A program made the translations under genes and the position numbers. Of a DNA stretch of 37,405 nt, positions 31,105-37,146 are shown piece by piece. Numbering within the stretch: position 1 is the first letter of the stretch; each line of letters opens with the position of its first letter. The notes under the pieces are model-generated. The model had not been told where the DNA came from and ran no database searches. It worked only from the letters and a program-made list of their open reading frames with translations. Source of the stretch: a virus; the IMG/VR virus record IMGVR_UViG_3300047508_000072, positions 1 through 37,405 of that record. One strand, written 5' to 3'.

Positions 31105-31403
31105 CACACCTTCTCCTGCCGGTCCTCGGCGCGGGCGGCGTCGATGGCTTCATCCACCCCGGTGTTCCACAGCCATTCGCGACCAAGCCCGCGCGCAACC
31201 CATAACTGCGACAGGTCGCCAGCGTTTGGGGCCTGCACGCGCAGCCACCGATACCGTTCCGCATCCTTCTCCGCCGCCGCCAGCGCGGTGCGGGTGGTGG
31301 CGAGGTCGGATAGCAGATCGCGGATAACATCGGCTGCAATCTTCATCGTGGTTCGATCGCCAGTCATCAATTGCCGGATCAGACCTTCGTAATTGATATT
31401 CAT
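31104..31403 (-). CDS. hypothetical protein, 99 aa
   Basis: Starts INYEGLIRQLMTGDRTTMKI with a GGGAG site upstream. Coiled region LSDLATTRTALAAAEKDAER, YRWLRVQAPN and ending EAIDAARAEDRQEKV. The AAAEKDAERYRWLR element is widely found in phage hypothetical proteins. It overlaps the DUF4031 start by one base. Confidence 0.75.
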   Translation of the reverse strand: MNINYEGLIRQLMTGDRTTMKIAADVIRDLLSDLATTRTALAAAEKDAERYRWLRVQAPNAGDLSQLWVARGLGREWLWNTGVDEAIDAARAEDRQEKV

Positions 31404-31434
31404 GCCAGCTCCCTGAGCCGGTGCGGGGTGGGAG

Positions 31435-31656
31435 TCACAGTAGTTCTTCCACGTAAGCGCGACTGATCGACTCGTAGAATTTTGTGCCGCCGTTGGTATG
31501 CGTCAAACGACGAGCCATCATTTTGCTCTGTTCGCAGGTCAGCGGAATATGCACAGTCCGAAATGTCGGACTGTCGTTTGAATGGATCATCGGCGAGTCG
31601 TCTCGCAGGATCACCGTCAGGAATTCCGCAACCACTTCTTGCGTCTCGATTGCCAT
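31435..31656 (-). CDS. hypothetical protein, 73 aa
   Basis: ATG 31656 with GGGAGAGGTGAG ahead. Mixed alpha-beta: AIETQEVVAEFLTVILRDDS, PTFRTVHIPLTCEQSKMMAR, FYESISRAYVEELL. No recognised family. Standing free with a good ribosome site in the leftward accessory operon. Confidence 0.7.
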   Translation of the reverse strand: MAIETQEVVAEFLTVILRDDSPMIHSNDSPTFRTVHIPLTCEQSKMMARRLTHTNGGTKFYESISRAYVEELL

Positions 31657-31686
31657 CTCACCTCTCCCGTTACATCGTCTCGCCGG

Positions 31687-31797
31687 TCAGTAAAAAATCC
31701 AATTAAAAACGGCGGCTATGCCCAGGACGGCAGCAAGTGCAATGATCAGTGCCCATCCATCGCCACTACGATTCTCTTCATACCAACTCGGGTCCAT
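31687..31797 (-). CDS. small single-pass membrane protein, 36 aa
   Basis: AGGAGG upstream of ATG 31797. MDPSWYEENRSGDGWA followed by a transmembrane helix LIIALAAVLGIAAVFNWIF to the end. Too short for the usual ORF threshold but with an excellent ribosome site. It overlaps the preceding zinc-ribbon gene by 20 bases. Confidence 0.65.
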   Translation of the reverse strand: MDPSWYEENRSGDGWALIIALAAVLGIAAVFNWIFY

Positions 31798-31909
31798 TGT
31801 CCACCTCCTGAAAATCAAGCAAGCTGCCGCATTCGCGGCAGTACATGCCGCATTCGGAGTGGCCTATCTCGACACTCCCACAATCCATACATTGCTCTTG
31901 GTCTTCCAT
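31778..31909 (-). CDS. small zinc-ribbon protein, 43 aa
   Basis: ATG 31909 after AAGGAGGGG. CMDCGSVEIGHSECGMYCRE then CGSLLDFQEV: three CxxC-type pairs with a His form one or two zinc sites. Longer in-frame upstream extensions lack a ribosome site. Compact metal-binding peptide of unknown role. Confidence 0.68.
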   Translation of the reverse strand: MEDQEQCMDCGSVEIGHSECGMYCRECGSLLDFQEVDNGPELV

Positions 31910-31910
31910 C

Positions 31911-32159
31911 TCACCCCTCCTTCGTCTCGCCGGCCAGCAGCTTGGCGTGGATCGCGGCGGCCTCGTTTTGCAGATCACGTAACGATTTGATCGCCGCATT
32001 GGTCAGAATGTCGCCTTGATAGGCGCGTTCCTCTTCGTAGCCATCTATGCGATCCTGAATCGCCATCTGGTAAGCGTGCGCGGCCAGCATGTCGTTTCGC
32101 ACAAAATCCGGCCACCATGCGTTATCGACTGCTCCAATGGTCATCTTCAATGCAATCAT
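31911..32159 (-). CDS. hypothetical protein, 82 aa
   Basis: ATG 32159 chosen from the GGAGGTG site 8 bases ahead; the listed upstream GTG lies within that site. IALKMTIGAVDNAWWPDFVR, MLAAHAYQMAIQDRIDGYEE, AAIKSLRDLQNEAAAIHAKL is helical and charged. Stop TGA and next ATG are separated by one base. No family. Confidence 0.7.
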   Translation of the reverse strand: MIALKMTIGAVDNAWWPDFVRNDMLAAHAYQMAIQDRIDGYEEERAYQGDILTNAAIKSLRDLQNEAAAIHAKLLAGETKEG

Positions 32160-32257
32160 TGCTAGCACCTCCGCTCACGCGCCTAAATAGTGCCGTCTTC
32201 GCTGGACCCGGACGGCGCGGGTCATGTGCATGGGATACGGACCACGCCAGCAATTTC

Positions 32258-32425
32258 CTATTCTTCCTCGTCAGCAGCCTCTTTCTCACCATAACTGGCG
32301 CTGCTGACTTGAGTGCCTTCAAAAACCAAGCATGGATGCTTTGAGGCAAACCTCTTGAAGTCTGCATCCTGAATTATTTTTCTCAAATCAGAACAGTTTG
32401 GAATGGTCAAAACAATTCGCATCAT
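32258..32425 (-). CDS. small acidic protein, 55 aa
   Basis: ATG 32425 (a second ATG at 32422) after GGAGGTGCTGGTG. RIVLTIPNCSDLRKIIQDAD, FKRFASKHPCLVFEGTQV, then an acidic end (YGEKEAADEEE). A small alpha/beta protein without a recognised family. The same ribosome-site block GGAGGTGCT recurs ahead of the gene at 32159. Confidence 0.65.
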   Translation of the reverse strand: MMRIVLTIPNCSDLRKIIQDADFKRFASKHPCLVFEGTQVSSASYGEKEAADEEE

Positions 32426-32535
32426 CACCAGCACCTCCGTTAACGCGCTATTCGAAATGAAGCGCGAACATCACGCAATCTGTTGGACCGAGGGGCTAAG
32501 CGGTGGTTGCTTTGACCACGGCCGACATGGCCAAG

Positions 32536-32649
32536 TCACGAATACATGAAATACGCACATCGTTTCGATACTGTTCCGGGTCCGTATCCTTGATGATCGA
32601 ATTGCGTCAGCGATCCACCACAGACCCAGCAAAACGATGCGTTACTCAT
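32536..32649 (-). CDS. small Cys-pair protein, 37 aa
   Basis: SNASFCWVCGGSLTQFDHQG, then TVSKRCAYFMYS: a CxxCGG zinc-knuckle opening and a third Cys and His. ATG 32649 has only a weak site. The frame is open further upstream to a GTG at 32721 (REHLKSVGLGLLSMSN), which might be the true start or a remnant. The 16-base repeat at 32651-32666 lies just before the ATG. Confidence 0.45.
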   Translation of the reverse strand: MSNASFCWVCGGSLTQFDHQGYGPGTVSKRCAYFMYS

Positions 32650-32650
32650 A

Positions 32651-32666
32651 CTTAGTAGTCCCAGTC
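32651..32666 (-). repeat. 16-base repeat copy 1 (GGACTGGGACTACTAA)
   Basis: On the minus strand GGACTGGGACTACTAA stands directly before the ATG at 32649. The identical block minus its first base lies at 36969-36984, before the gene at 36952. In one frame each reads GLGLL, so both may be remnants of one ancestral gene end, or shared leader elements. Confidence 0.65.
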
Positions 32667-32689
32667 CTACCGATTTCAGATGTTCGCGC

Positions 32690-32908
32690 TCAATATTCGC
32701 GCTTTGCGTCGATGTAGACAAACTGCGGCTTGTGGTAGCAGTTCGGCAACTTCTGCGGCTTGTGCTTATGCGGCGGCATATCGTTGATGTGGACTTCCTT
32801 GCGCATGACTAGCTTCGCCGTTTTCAGCGACCAGCATTCGGTGCCGCCAACATTCTGGCGACCATTGTAGAAATTGCAGTAACAGCCTCGACAATGCTTA
32901 ACGTCCAT
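32690..32908 (-). CDS. Cys/His-rich hypothetical protein, 72 aa
   Basis: VKHCRGCYCNFYNGRQNVGG, TECWSLKTAKLVMRKEVHIN, DMPPHKHKPQKLPNCYHKPQ. Five Cys and several His residues in a short basic chain imply metal binding. The start at ATG 32908 overlaps the upstream gene by 11 bases and follows GGAGAGG. Family unknown; the PHKHKPQKLPNCYHKPQ end is Pro/Lys-rich. Confidence 0.65.
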   Translation of the reverse strand: MDVKHCRGCYCNFYNGRQNVGGTECWSLKTAKLVMRKEVHINDMPPHKHKPQKLPNCYHKPQFVYIDAKREY

Positions 32909-33053
32909 CGTTCCTCTCCAGCTTCCGAATCAACCTATCCACTACTTTCGCTACCGCCTCGCGCCAGGCCGGTTTGATCCAGCGCTCGAATTTGACAAGG
33001 CCGGCGTCTCGCTGGCGTTGGCGGTAGGCGGCTTGATGATCGCGATTATTCAT
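32898..33053 (-). CDS. small basic protein, 51 aa
   Basis: NNRDHQAAYRQRQRDAGLVK then FERWIKPAWREAVAKVVDRL: a basic helix with an AYRQR-RDAG--KFERWI element I know from short phage proteins related to ribbon-helix-helix or DNA-binding peptides. ATG 33053 overlaps the upstream stop as ATGA. Confidence 0.65.
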   Translation of the reverse strand: MNNRDHQAAYRQRQRDAGLVKFERWIKPAWREAVAKVVDRLIRKLERNDGR

Positions 33054-33271
33054 GCGGCAGCTTTGGCGGCAGATACGGCGCTTGGGTCGAGCCGAATATT
33101 GCGAATGGTCGGATCGCTCATGTGCGCGGTGCAGACACCATGCAATGCTTGCCCGTCGTCGCTAAAGCGGCAACCGCAAGGAGCACGCAGTTCGTGCATC
33201 TGCGCATTGCTGCCACTCCAGCCGATGAAGTTAAGTTCTGCTTCGCGAAGGATCAGGGTATCGTTGGTCAT
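33050..33271 (-). CDS. small zinc-binding-like protein, first gene after the palindromic promoter, 73 aa
   Basis: TNDTLILREAELNFIGWSGS, then APCGCRFSDDGQALHGVCTA H. The CGC, C and H spacing suggests a zinc site. ATG 33271 has GGGAG at a good distance and begins about 18 bases after the inferred transcription start of the promoter at 33296-33323. First gene of the final leftward accessory unit. Confidence 0.7.
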   Translation of the reverse strand: MTNDTLILREAELNFIGWSGSNAQMHELRAPCGCRFSDDGQALHGVCTAHMSDPTIRNIRLDPSAVSAAKAAA

Positions 33272-33295
33272 TGTAGTCTCCCGGTTGGTGCGTCA

Positions 33296-33323
33296 ATCCT
33301 ACGCCTTACGCGTAAGGAGTCAA
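33296..33323 (-). promoter_or_regulatory. leftward promoter with a perfect 14-base palindromic operator
   Basis: On the minus strand TTGACT (33323-33318), a 16-base spacer and TAGGAT (33301-33296). The spacer contains CCTTACGCGTAAGG (33304-33317), a perfect 14-base palindrome, so a dimeric repressor bound there would block RNA polymerase. Expected start about 33289; gene start 33271. The TAGGAT box equals that of the Cro-like promoter. Which protein binds is unknown; candidates are the Cro-like gene and the HTH gene at 35976-36287. Confidence 0.72.
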
Positions 33324-33343
33324 CACCGTTCGTCGGCTCGTCT

Positions 33344-34060
33344 CTAAGTCGATCCGCTGGTTGAGCTAGGGCGGTTAGGAATCGACCGATTCTCGAATTT
33401 CTCGATTTTTTCTAGTAGATTTTTCGATGCGAAATTCACGCCAATCAGACAATTCCTCAAAAATGTTGGGCTTATCTGAATGGCTCTGGCTGCTGCCCTA
33501 AGCCCACCACACGTCGAGATTGCGGAATTTATCCTTTCCACCAGTGACTTATCTGGCGTGATAACCTTTCTTCCTACTCGCCGATTATATTTCCGCTGTG
33601 CGGCTCTTCGACAGGTTATGCATAACCGACCAATTCCGCCGCTAACTTCTACTGTTCTCAGGTTGTCACCAGAGTACGGATGCCCGGATGGACAATGAGT
33701 TTTTCTAAGATGTCCGCTACGCTTCCGTGTACGAACATCACGCATATTTTGCGCGTGCGTGCCTATGTATAGATGGTCCGGGTTGACGCATGGTGGCGTA
33801 TCGCATTTGTGGAGCACATGCATGCCGTCAGCTACCTTGCCTCGAAGGAGCATCCAGGCCACTCTGTGCGCGCTGCATTTCTTGCCACGATCGTCAACAT
33901 AGCTCGTCATGCCGTGATTTGCTGGCTTGTTCCATGCGCCGGTAAACAACCAGCAGCCAGCCTCAGGAACCGGAATTACAAGCTCCATGAATCGCTCAAC
34001 CGTCCACGGCTTTGAGTCAGGACCATGCTTCCTACCGTAACGCTGTAGTGTCGTATTCAT
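33344..34060 (-). CDS. HNH homing-type endonuclease, 238 aa
   Basis: HVLHKCDTPPCVNPDHLYIG (about 81-100) followed by THAQNMRD is the HNH_3 catalytic signature. Upstream lies PEAGCWLFTGAWNKPANHGM; downstream a second zinc ribbon THCPSGHPYSGDN and RLCITCRRAAQRKYNRR, then a helix-turn-helix (AARAIQISPTFLRNCLIG). Freestanding nucleases with this order are typical phage mobile genes that spread by cutting sites lacking them. It lies between an unrelated small gene and the palindromic promoter, starts in an ATGA overlap, and is the likely insertion in this operon. Confidence 0.88.
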   Translation of the reverse strand: MNTTLQRYGRKHGPDSKPWTVERFMELVIPVPEAGCWLFTGAWNKPANHGMTSYVDDRGKKCSAHRVAWMLLRGKVADGMHVLHKCDTPPCVNPDHLYIGTHAQNMRDVRTRKRSGHLRKTHCPSGHPYSGDNLRTVEVSGGIGRLCITCRRAAQRKYNRRVGRKVITPDKSLVERINSAISTCGGLRAAARAIQISPTFLRNCLIGVNFASKNLLEKIEKFENRSIPNRPSSTSGST

Positions 34061-34257
34061 TTCTCGAATCCATTTTTCCAGATGCGATCTGAGCTACAAA
34101 CCCACGGCACCCCAACCGCCCCACACTGCCAATTCGGCGGAACTCTCACGCAATCCGTCGCTACCGCCGTACACACCAACGCGTGATCGGACATGGAGAC
34201 GTTGCGCAGGGTTAGGGTGTCGGCCAGGGTGAGAGCGGATAGGAGGAGGAGTTTCAT
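34057..34257 (-). CDS. hypothetical protein with hydrophobic N-terminus, 66 aa
   Basis: ATG 34257 overlaps the SSB stop (ATGA). [18 protein letters not shown] might be a weak signal-like helix; then [20 protein letters not shown] and [20 protein letters not shown] with four Cys. Secretion or membrane attachment is possible but the charged stretch follows early. Family unknown. Confidence 0.6.
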   Translation of the reverse strand: MKLLLLSALTLADTLTLRNVSMSDHALVCTAVATDCVRVPPNWQCGAVGVPWVCSSDRIWKNGFEK

Positions 34258-34622
34258 AGCGGCAAGTCGTCGTTGTCTGCAGCTGCGTGCGGTTTGTTCC
34301 CAAGCAGCTGCATCACATCCGCGATAATCTTGGTTGAGTACTTTTTCACTCCGTCTTTTTCGTATTCCTCGGTGCGAATTTTCCCCTCGACATAAACCTG
34401 ACCGCCTTTCTTCAAGTATTCGCCAGCGATTTCAGCTACCTTGCCAAAGAAGGTGATGCGATGCCATTCAGTGCGTTCCTGCTTCTCACCAGTCTGTTTG
34501 TCCTTCCATGATTCCGAAGTCGCAATGCGAATCTCCGTGATCGCCGTCCCCGAAGGCGTATAGCGTGTTTCCGGGTCAGCGCCCAAGTTACCGACCAAAA
34601 TTACCTTGTTGATGCCGCGCAT
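34254..34622 (-). CDS. ssb: single-stranded DNA-binding protein, 122 aa
   Basis: [80 protein letters not shown] form the full SSB OB fold. The C-terminus [10 protein letters not shown] ends in an acidic tip like the DDIPF tail that recruits partners, slightly altered. Shares the A of TAATG with recT. With RecT it supports recombination-driven replication. Confidence 0.95.
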   Translation of the reverse strand: MRGINKVILVGNLGADPETRYTPSGTAITEIRIATSESWKDKQTGEKQERTEWHRITFFGKVAEIAGEYLKKGGQVYVEGKIRTEEYEKDGVKKYSTKIIADVMQLLGNKPHAAADNDDLPL

Positions 34623-35599
34623 TATTGCTGCTCCAGCTGTTCCATAGTTGAACGAGTGACATTGATCGCCGTGCGAATCTTGGACGATAGTTGCGTCCAC
34701 ATGGCAGCCCGTTCCTCTATGTCAATCGTCTGCCGATCCAGATAGGCAACGGCGCCACGGGGGTCTTCGGCATCGAAGTATTCGCGGATGATGGCGACAT
34801 GCTTTCGCAGCACTTCTTTCTGTGCGTCGGTCATCGCTTCCCACATGCCCTCTGTCGCGCCTTTCTTGTGTATATCGTTCTTGCCGGGGTCGTCCTGCTC
34901 GAACGTGTAGCCACCCTCGCTAGAGCTAGCCAGCTCTATTGCCTCGAATAGACGCCCGCTGTGGCCCGTATACGGCCATGTCTTCGACGCCCGCTTGACG
35001 ACGGCTTTCTTTGCCATCTGGTTGAACCACTCGACCCAAGGGCCTGACCCCTTCTTTTTGAACAGGTCAGACTTGCCACGGATTTTCTCGATTTCCTCTA
35101 GTGGCAGGATTTCACAGAGAATGTCGCCCTCGCGCGTCTTGGCGATGCAATAGGCCCCGATGACCTCGCCGCGTTCCTTCTTGAATGGCTCCGACTGGTG
35201 GTCAGGCTTTTCGGCCGGCCCGTTGTAAGTGAACGTGTCGGCGCTGTAGACAACATCCGCGCGCGCCCAAAGGATCGCTCCGCAGTCGGTTGCGATCTTA
35301 ATCAGGCCCTTGTAACTGATATCCAGAACGATCGCGCCATCGCGTGGAACGAGGTACGCATAGGCGTGTGCCGGGTTCAGCGTAAGCCCGGTGGCGGCCA
35401 CATTGCGCATGGCAATTTGCACGGACTTGGGGTTGCTGTTGGCGACGCTGATTGAGGAATCGTTCTTCGATAGCGCCTGCATGGCGAAAACGCTCTCGTT
35501 CTCGTACTGCAGCAGATCGCCGGCCGCTTCAATGAACTTGTCGCGGGTCTTGTCGATGGCATCCACGTATGGAGCTAGTTGCTTTGCTGTTGCGTTCAT
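34622..35599 (-). CDS. recT: RecT-family single-strand annealing recombinase, 325 aa
   Basis: Typical RecT order: [100 protein letters not shown]. The A--GL-LNP----AYLVP segment and the MA-K-V-KR-SK-WP helix are the strongest matches. RecT anneals complementary single strands during phage replication and recombination. No RecE or lambda-type exonuclease is visible nearby, so a host exonuclease or one of the small genes must supply ends. Length (325) is slightly above E. coli RecT. Confidence 0.93.
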   Translation of the reverse strand: MNATAKQLAPYVDAIDKTRDKFIEAAGDLLQYENESVFAMQALSKNDSSISVANSNPKSVQIAMRNVAATGLTLNPAHAYAYLVPRDGAIVLDISYKGLIKIATDCGAILWARADVVYSADTFTYNGPAEKPDHQSEPFKKERGEVIGAYCIAKTREGDILCEILPLEEIEKIRGKSDLFKKKGSGPWVEWFNQMAKKAVVKRASKTWPYTGHSGRLFEAIELASSSEGGYTFEQDDPGKNDIHKKGATEGMWEAMTDAQKEVLRKHVAIIREYFDAEDPRGAVAYLDRQTIDIEERAAMWTQLSSKIRTAINVTRSTMEQLEQQ

Positions 35600-35638
35600 T
35601 TCATCACCCTCAACGAGAACAAAACCGGTATCTTCCTT

Positions 35639-35863
35639 TCACACAACGGGCTTATCGTCTGCCGGCGTCACGTAAAGCTCTTCCTTCCATTCCTTCGTGA
35701 GCACCACATGATGGTGACAGGGATAGATCGATACCTTCTGCACCTGATCCTTGCCTTTCAGCTCCAGCAACTTCTGCTGTAATGCCCGCTCCGAATCGAC
35801 TTCGATCAGCTGAGAGGCTTTCTCTGCCAGATACTTCACCCGCAAGATGGCATGTACGCACAT
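35639..35863 (-). CDS. hypothetical protein, 74 aa
   Basis: ATG 35863 after GAGAGGAAATA. CVHAILRVKYLAEKASQLIE, LQQKLLELKGKDQVQKVSIY, PCHHHVVLTKEWKEELYVTP. A His run (CHHHVV) beside a Cys could bind metal. TAATG overlaps the stop of the upstream membrane protein by one base. No known family. Confidence 0.68.
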   Translation of the reverse strand: MCVHAILRVKYLAEKASQLIEVDSERALQQKLLELKGKDQVQKVSIYPCHHHVVLTKEWKEELYVTPADDKPVV

Positions 35864-35979
35864 TATTTCCTCTCTCCTAACGTCCAAATAACGATGCTTG
35901 CTGCGACAAAGGATGCGCTGTCAAACAGGAGTGCGCATATCACGCAGAGACTCCAGCCCCACCAGGCGCGAGTGGTCAT
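35863..35979 (-). CDS. small single-pass membrane protein, 38 aa
   Basis: TTRAWWGWSLCVICALLFDS then ASFVAASIVIWTLGERK: one or two hydrophobic helices. Start ATG 35979 overlaps the upstream TGA (ATGA); stop TAA shares a base with the next ATG (TAATG). The two couplings support it despite the small size. Confidence 0.6.
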   Translation of the reverse strand: MTTRAWWGWSLCVICALLFDSASFVAASIVIWTLGERK

Positions 35980-36287
35980 GGCCTATGCCTCAAAAATTCC
36001 CCTCGGTAAGCGTCTAGAATATCTCTCATCGAGAGGCCAAGAACTTTGTTTGCAGCATTGCAAAACCGCAATGTAGGATTTGACGACCTACCAAGCTCGA
36101 CTTCCCAGAGATGGGATTTCGTGACCCGCATGAGCATAGACAAATCGGATAAAGAAAATCCGCGATTCATCCTGCTGGATCGGATCATTGCGCCAAGCTG
36201 ATTTTCCTTGCAGAAACAACACATCCAAGCTACGCCGTCCGTGTCAGTCATAACGCCGTGATCGCAATGCTTGCAGCGCTTTCTCAT
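35976..36287 (-). CDS. zinc-ribbon plus HTH regulator, 103 aa
   Basis: N-terminal zinc ribbon KRCKHCDHGVM ... WMCCFC (residues 4-25), then an HTH_3 fold: LGAMIRSSRMNRGFSLSDLS, MLMRVTKSHLWEVELGRSSN, PTLRFCNAANKVLGLSMRDI. The pattern ribbon + Xre-type HTH is seen in phage and MqsA-like regulators. It could bind the operator at 33304-33317 or the 1229-1311 region; neither is shown. ATGA overlaps at both ends. Confidence 0.82.
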   Translation of the reverse strand: MRKRCKHCDHGVMTDTDGVAWMCCFCKENQLGAMIRSSRMNRGFSLSDLSMLMRVTKSHLWEVELGRSSNPTLRFCNAANKVLGLSMRDILDAYRGEFLRHRP

Positions 36288-36514
36288 TTCTGCCTCGCCT
36301 TCTCTATGAGCCTCGCCGCGTATCGGTCTGCAAAGTCCGTTCCGACCTTGATCGCCTCATCGCGGGTAAAGTGTCCCCACTTGTTGTTAAAACACGACAT
36401 GGCCATGTACTGGGCAGCCTCTTCCTGAATCGTGTCGCTTAGTCCCTTGGTCGCGCAATGGGTGGCGACGGCGAGGGATATGGCTACTTCGTGGGAGTCG
36501 TCTAGGCAGGTCAT
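36284..36514 (-). CDS. hypothetical protein, 76 aa
   Basis: TCLDDSHEVAISLAVATHCA, TKGLSDTIQEEAAQYMAMSC, HFTRDEAIKVGTDFADRYAA. ATG 36514 overlaps the stop of the Ser-Xaa repeat gene as ATGA. The frame is open upstream through the repeat as a Val/Gly run starting at a GTG, but the ATG fits the operon pattern better. Family unknown. Confidence 0.68.
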   Translation of the reverse strand: MTCLDDSHEVAISLAVATHCATKGLSDTIQEEAAQYMAMSCFNNKWGHFTRDEAIKVGTDFADRYAARLIEKARQK

Positions 36515-36690
36515 GACGACCACGACCGCGACCCCGACCCCGACCGCGACCACGACCCCGACCACGACCACGACCCCGACCGCGACACCGACCACGACCC
36601 CGACCACGACCACGACCACGACCCCGACCACGACCCCGACCGCGACCCCGACCCCGACCGCGACCGATATTTCTGTTTCATCGAGCGCAT
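36511..36690 (-). CDS. Ser-Xaa dipeptide repeat protein, 59 aa
   Basis: ATG 36690, one base after the upstream TGA, opens MRSMKQKYRS, then about 24 dipeptides of Ser plus Arg, Gly, Trp or one Val (RSGSGSRSGSWSGSWSWS...), ending SRSWSS at a stop that forms ATGA with the next gene. All codons are TCG or CGG/GGG/TGG/GTG, a 6-base DNA repeat. Positive and aromatic residues suggest nucleic-acid or membrane contact; function unknown. A Val-Xaa frame and an Arg-Gly frame are also open through the repeat, so the frame choice rests on coupling. Confidence 0.55.
   Translation of the reverse strand: MRSMKQKYRSRSGSGSRSGSWSGSWSWSWSGSWSVSRSGSWSWSGSWSRSGSGSRSWSS
36515..36666. repeat. hexanucleotide-type repeat (CGACC[A/C/G] units)
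   Basis: About 25 tandem copies of CGACCN or its phase variants, N mostly C, A or G, unbroken for about 150 bases except one CGACAC. All three minus-strand frames are open through it. It lies in the leftward operon, 0.7 kb from the GCC repeat of the Ala-rich gene. Confidence 0.9.
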
Positions 36691-36691
36691 G

Positions 36692-36952
36692 TCACTTCCC
36701 CTTTGCGAATGCCTCGATAGCGGCTATACGCACGTAGACATTCCCGACTTTCTGAAAATCCTTCCACTTCGCATCAGTGAATGCGCCGGTTTCGTATACG
36801 ATTCCTGCATCCTGCAGCAGCACGCAATCCGTGTTGATCCCAGCCAGCGTGCCGGCATAGAAATAGTTCATGCAGAACAGAATGACCGGTTCGCCCAACA
36901 GAGCCGGCAAACCTTCGCCTTCCACTTCGATTACGTTCACAAGTTTACGCAT
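36692..36952 (-). CDS. hypothetical protein, Sm/Lsm- or RNA-binding-like beta fold possible, 86 aa
   Basis: ATG 36952 with GGAG seven bases ahead. RKLVNVIEVEGEGLPALLGE, FCMNYFYAGTLAGINTDCVL, LQDAGIVYETGAFTDAKWKD. The strand-turn-strand pattern with YFYAGTLAGINTDCVLLQDA-type segment resembles small Sm-like phage proteins, but I cannot confirm. A 16-base repeat lies just upstream. Confidence 0.72.
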   Translation of the reverse strand: MRKLVNVIEVEGEGLPALLGEPVILFCMNYFYAGTLAGINTDCVLLQDAGIVYETGAFTDAKWKDFQKVGNVYVRIAAIEAFAKGK

Positions 36953-36968
36953 CACATTTCTCCAAGTT

Positions 36969-36984
36969 AGTTAGTAGTCCCAGT
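36969..36984 (-). repeat. 16-base repeat copy 2 (GACTGGGACTACTAA plus flanking base)
   Basis: Minus strand GGGACTGGGACTACTAAC; identical over 16 bases to the copy at 32651-32666. It stands between the stop at 36988 and the start at 36952. Confidence 0.65.
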
Positions 36985-36987
36985 CCC

Positions 36988-37146
36988 TCAGCTGTCAGCT
37001 TTTCGCGCTTCTGGCACCCAAGGCTTACAGAAACAAAATTCTCCAGCTTTACACTTCACCGTACACCTAACCGGCTCTGCTTTCTGCAGACAGTCTTTAG
37101 CCATGATGGCGGAGAAGTCTTCAAACACTTCCGCGATGGGTTTCAT
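36988..37146 (-). CDS. small Cys-rich hypothetical protein, 52 aa
   Basis: KPIAEVFEDFSAIMAKDCLQ, VRCTVKCKAGEFCFCKPWVP. Five Cys in a short chain (C, C, C, CFC) suggest metal binding. Its ATG follows the stop of the Ala-repeat gene directly (TAAATG). No family recognised. Confidence 0.65.
   Translation of the reverse strand: MKPIAEVFEDFSAIMAKDCLQKAEPVRCTVKCKAGEFCFCKPWVPEARKADS

Noticed and set aside
32122-32367. Leftward 81-codon ORF
   Set aside because: It overlaps two small ORFs that have clear GGAGGTG ribosome sites (32159 and 32425) and has no site itself.
36284-36631. Val/Gly-rich N-terminal extension of the 36284-36514 gene from a GTG in the repeat
   Set aside because: The ATG at 36514 overlaps the stop of the Ser-Xaa frame as ATGA, matching the rest of the operon; the GTG has no ribosome site.
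36515-36666. CRISPR-like array
   Set aside because: Units are 6 bases with no spacers; a simple coding repeat explains it. The same holds for the GCC tract at the window ends.
36432-36737. Rightward Thr/Pro-rich ORF through the 6-base repeat
   Set aside because: Antisense to the operon; its openness is a by-product of the repeat.
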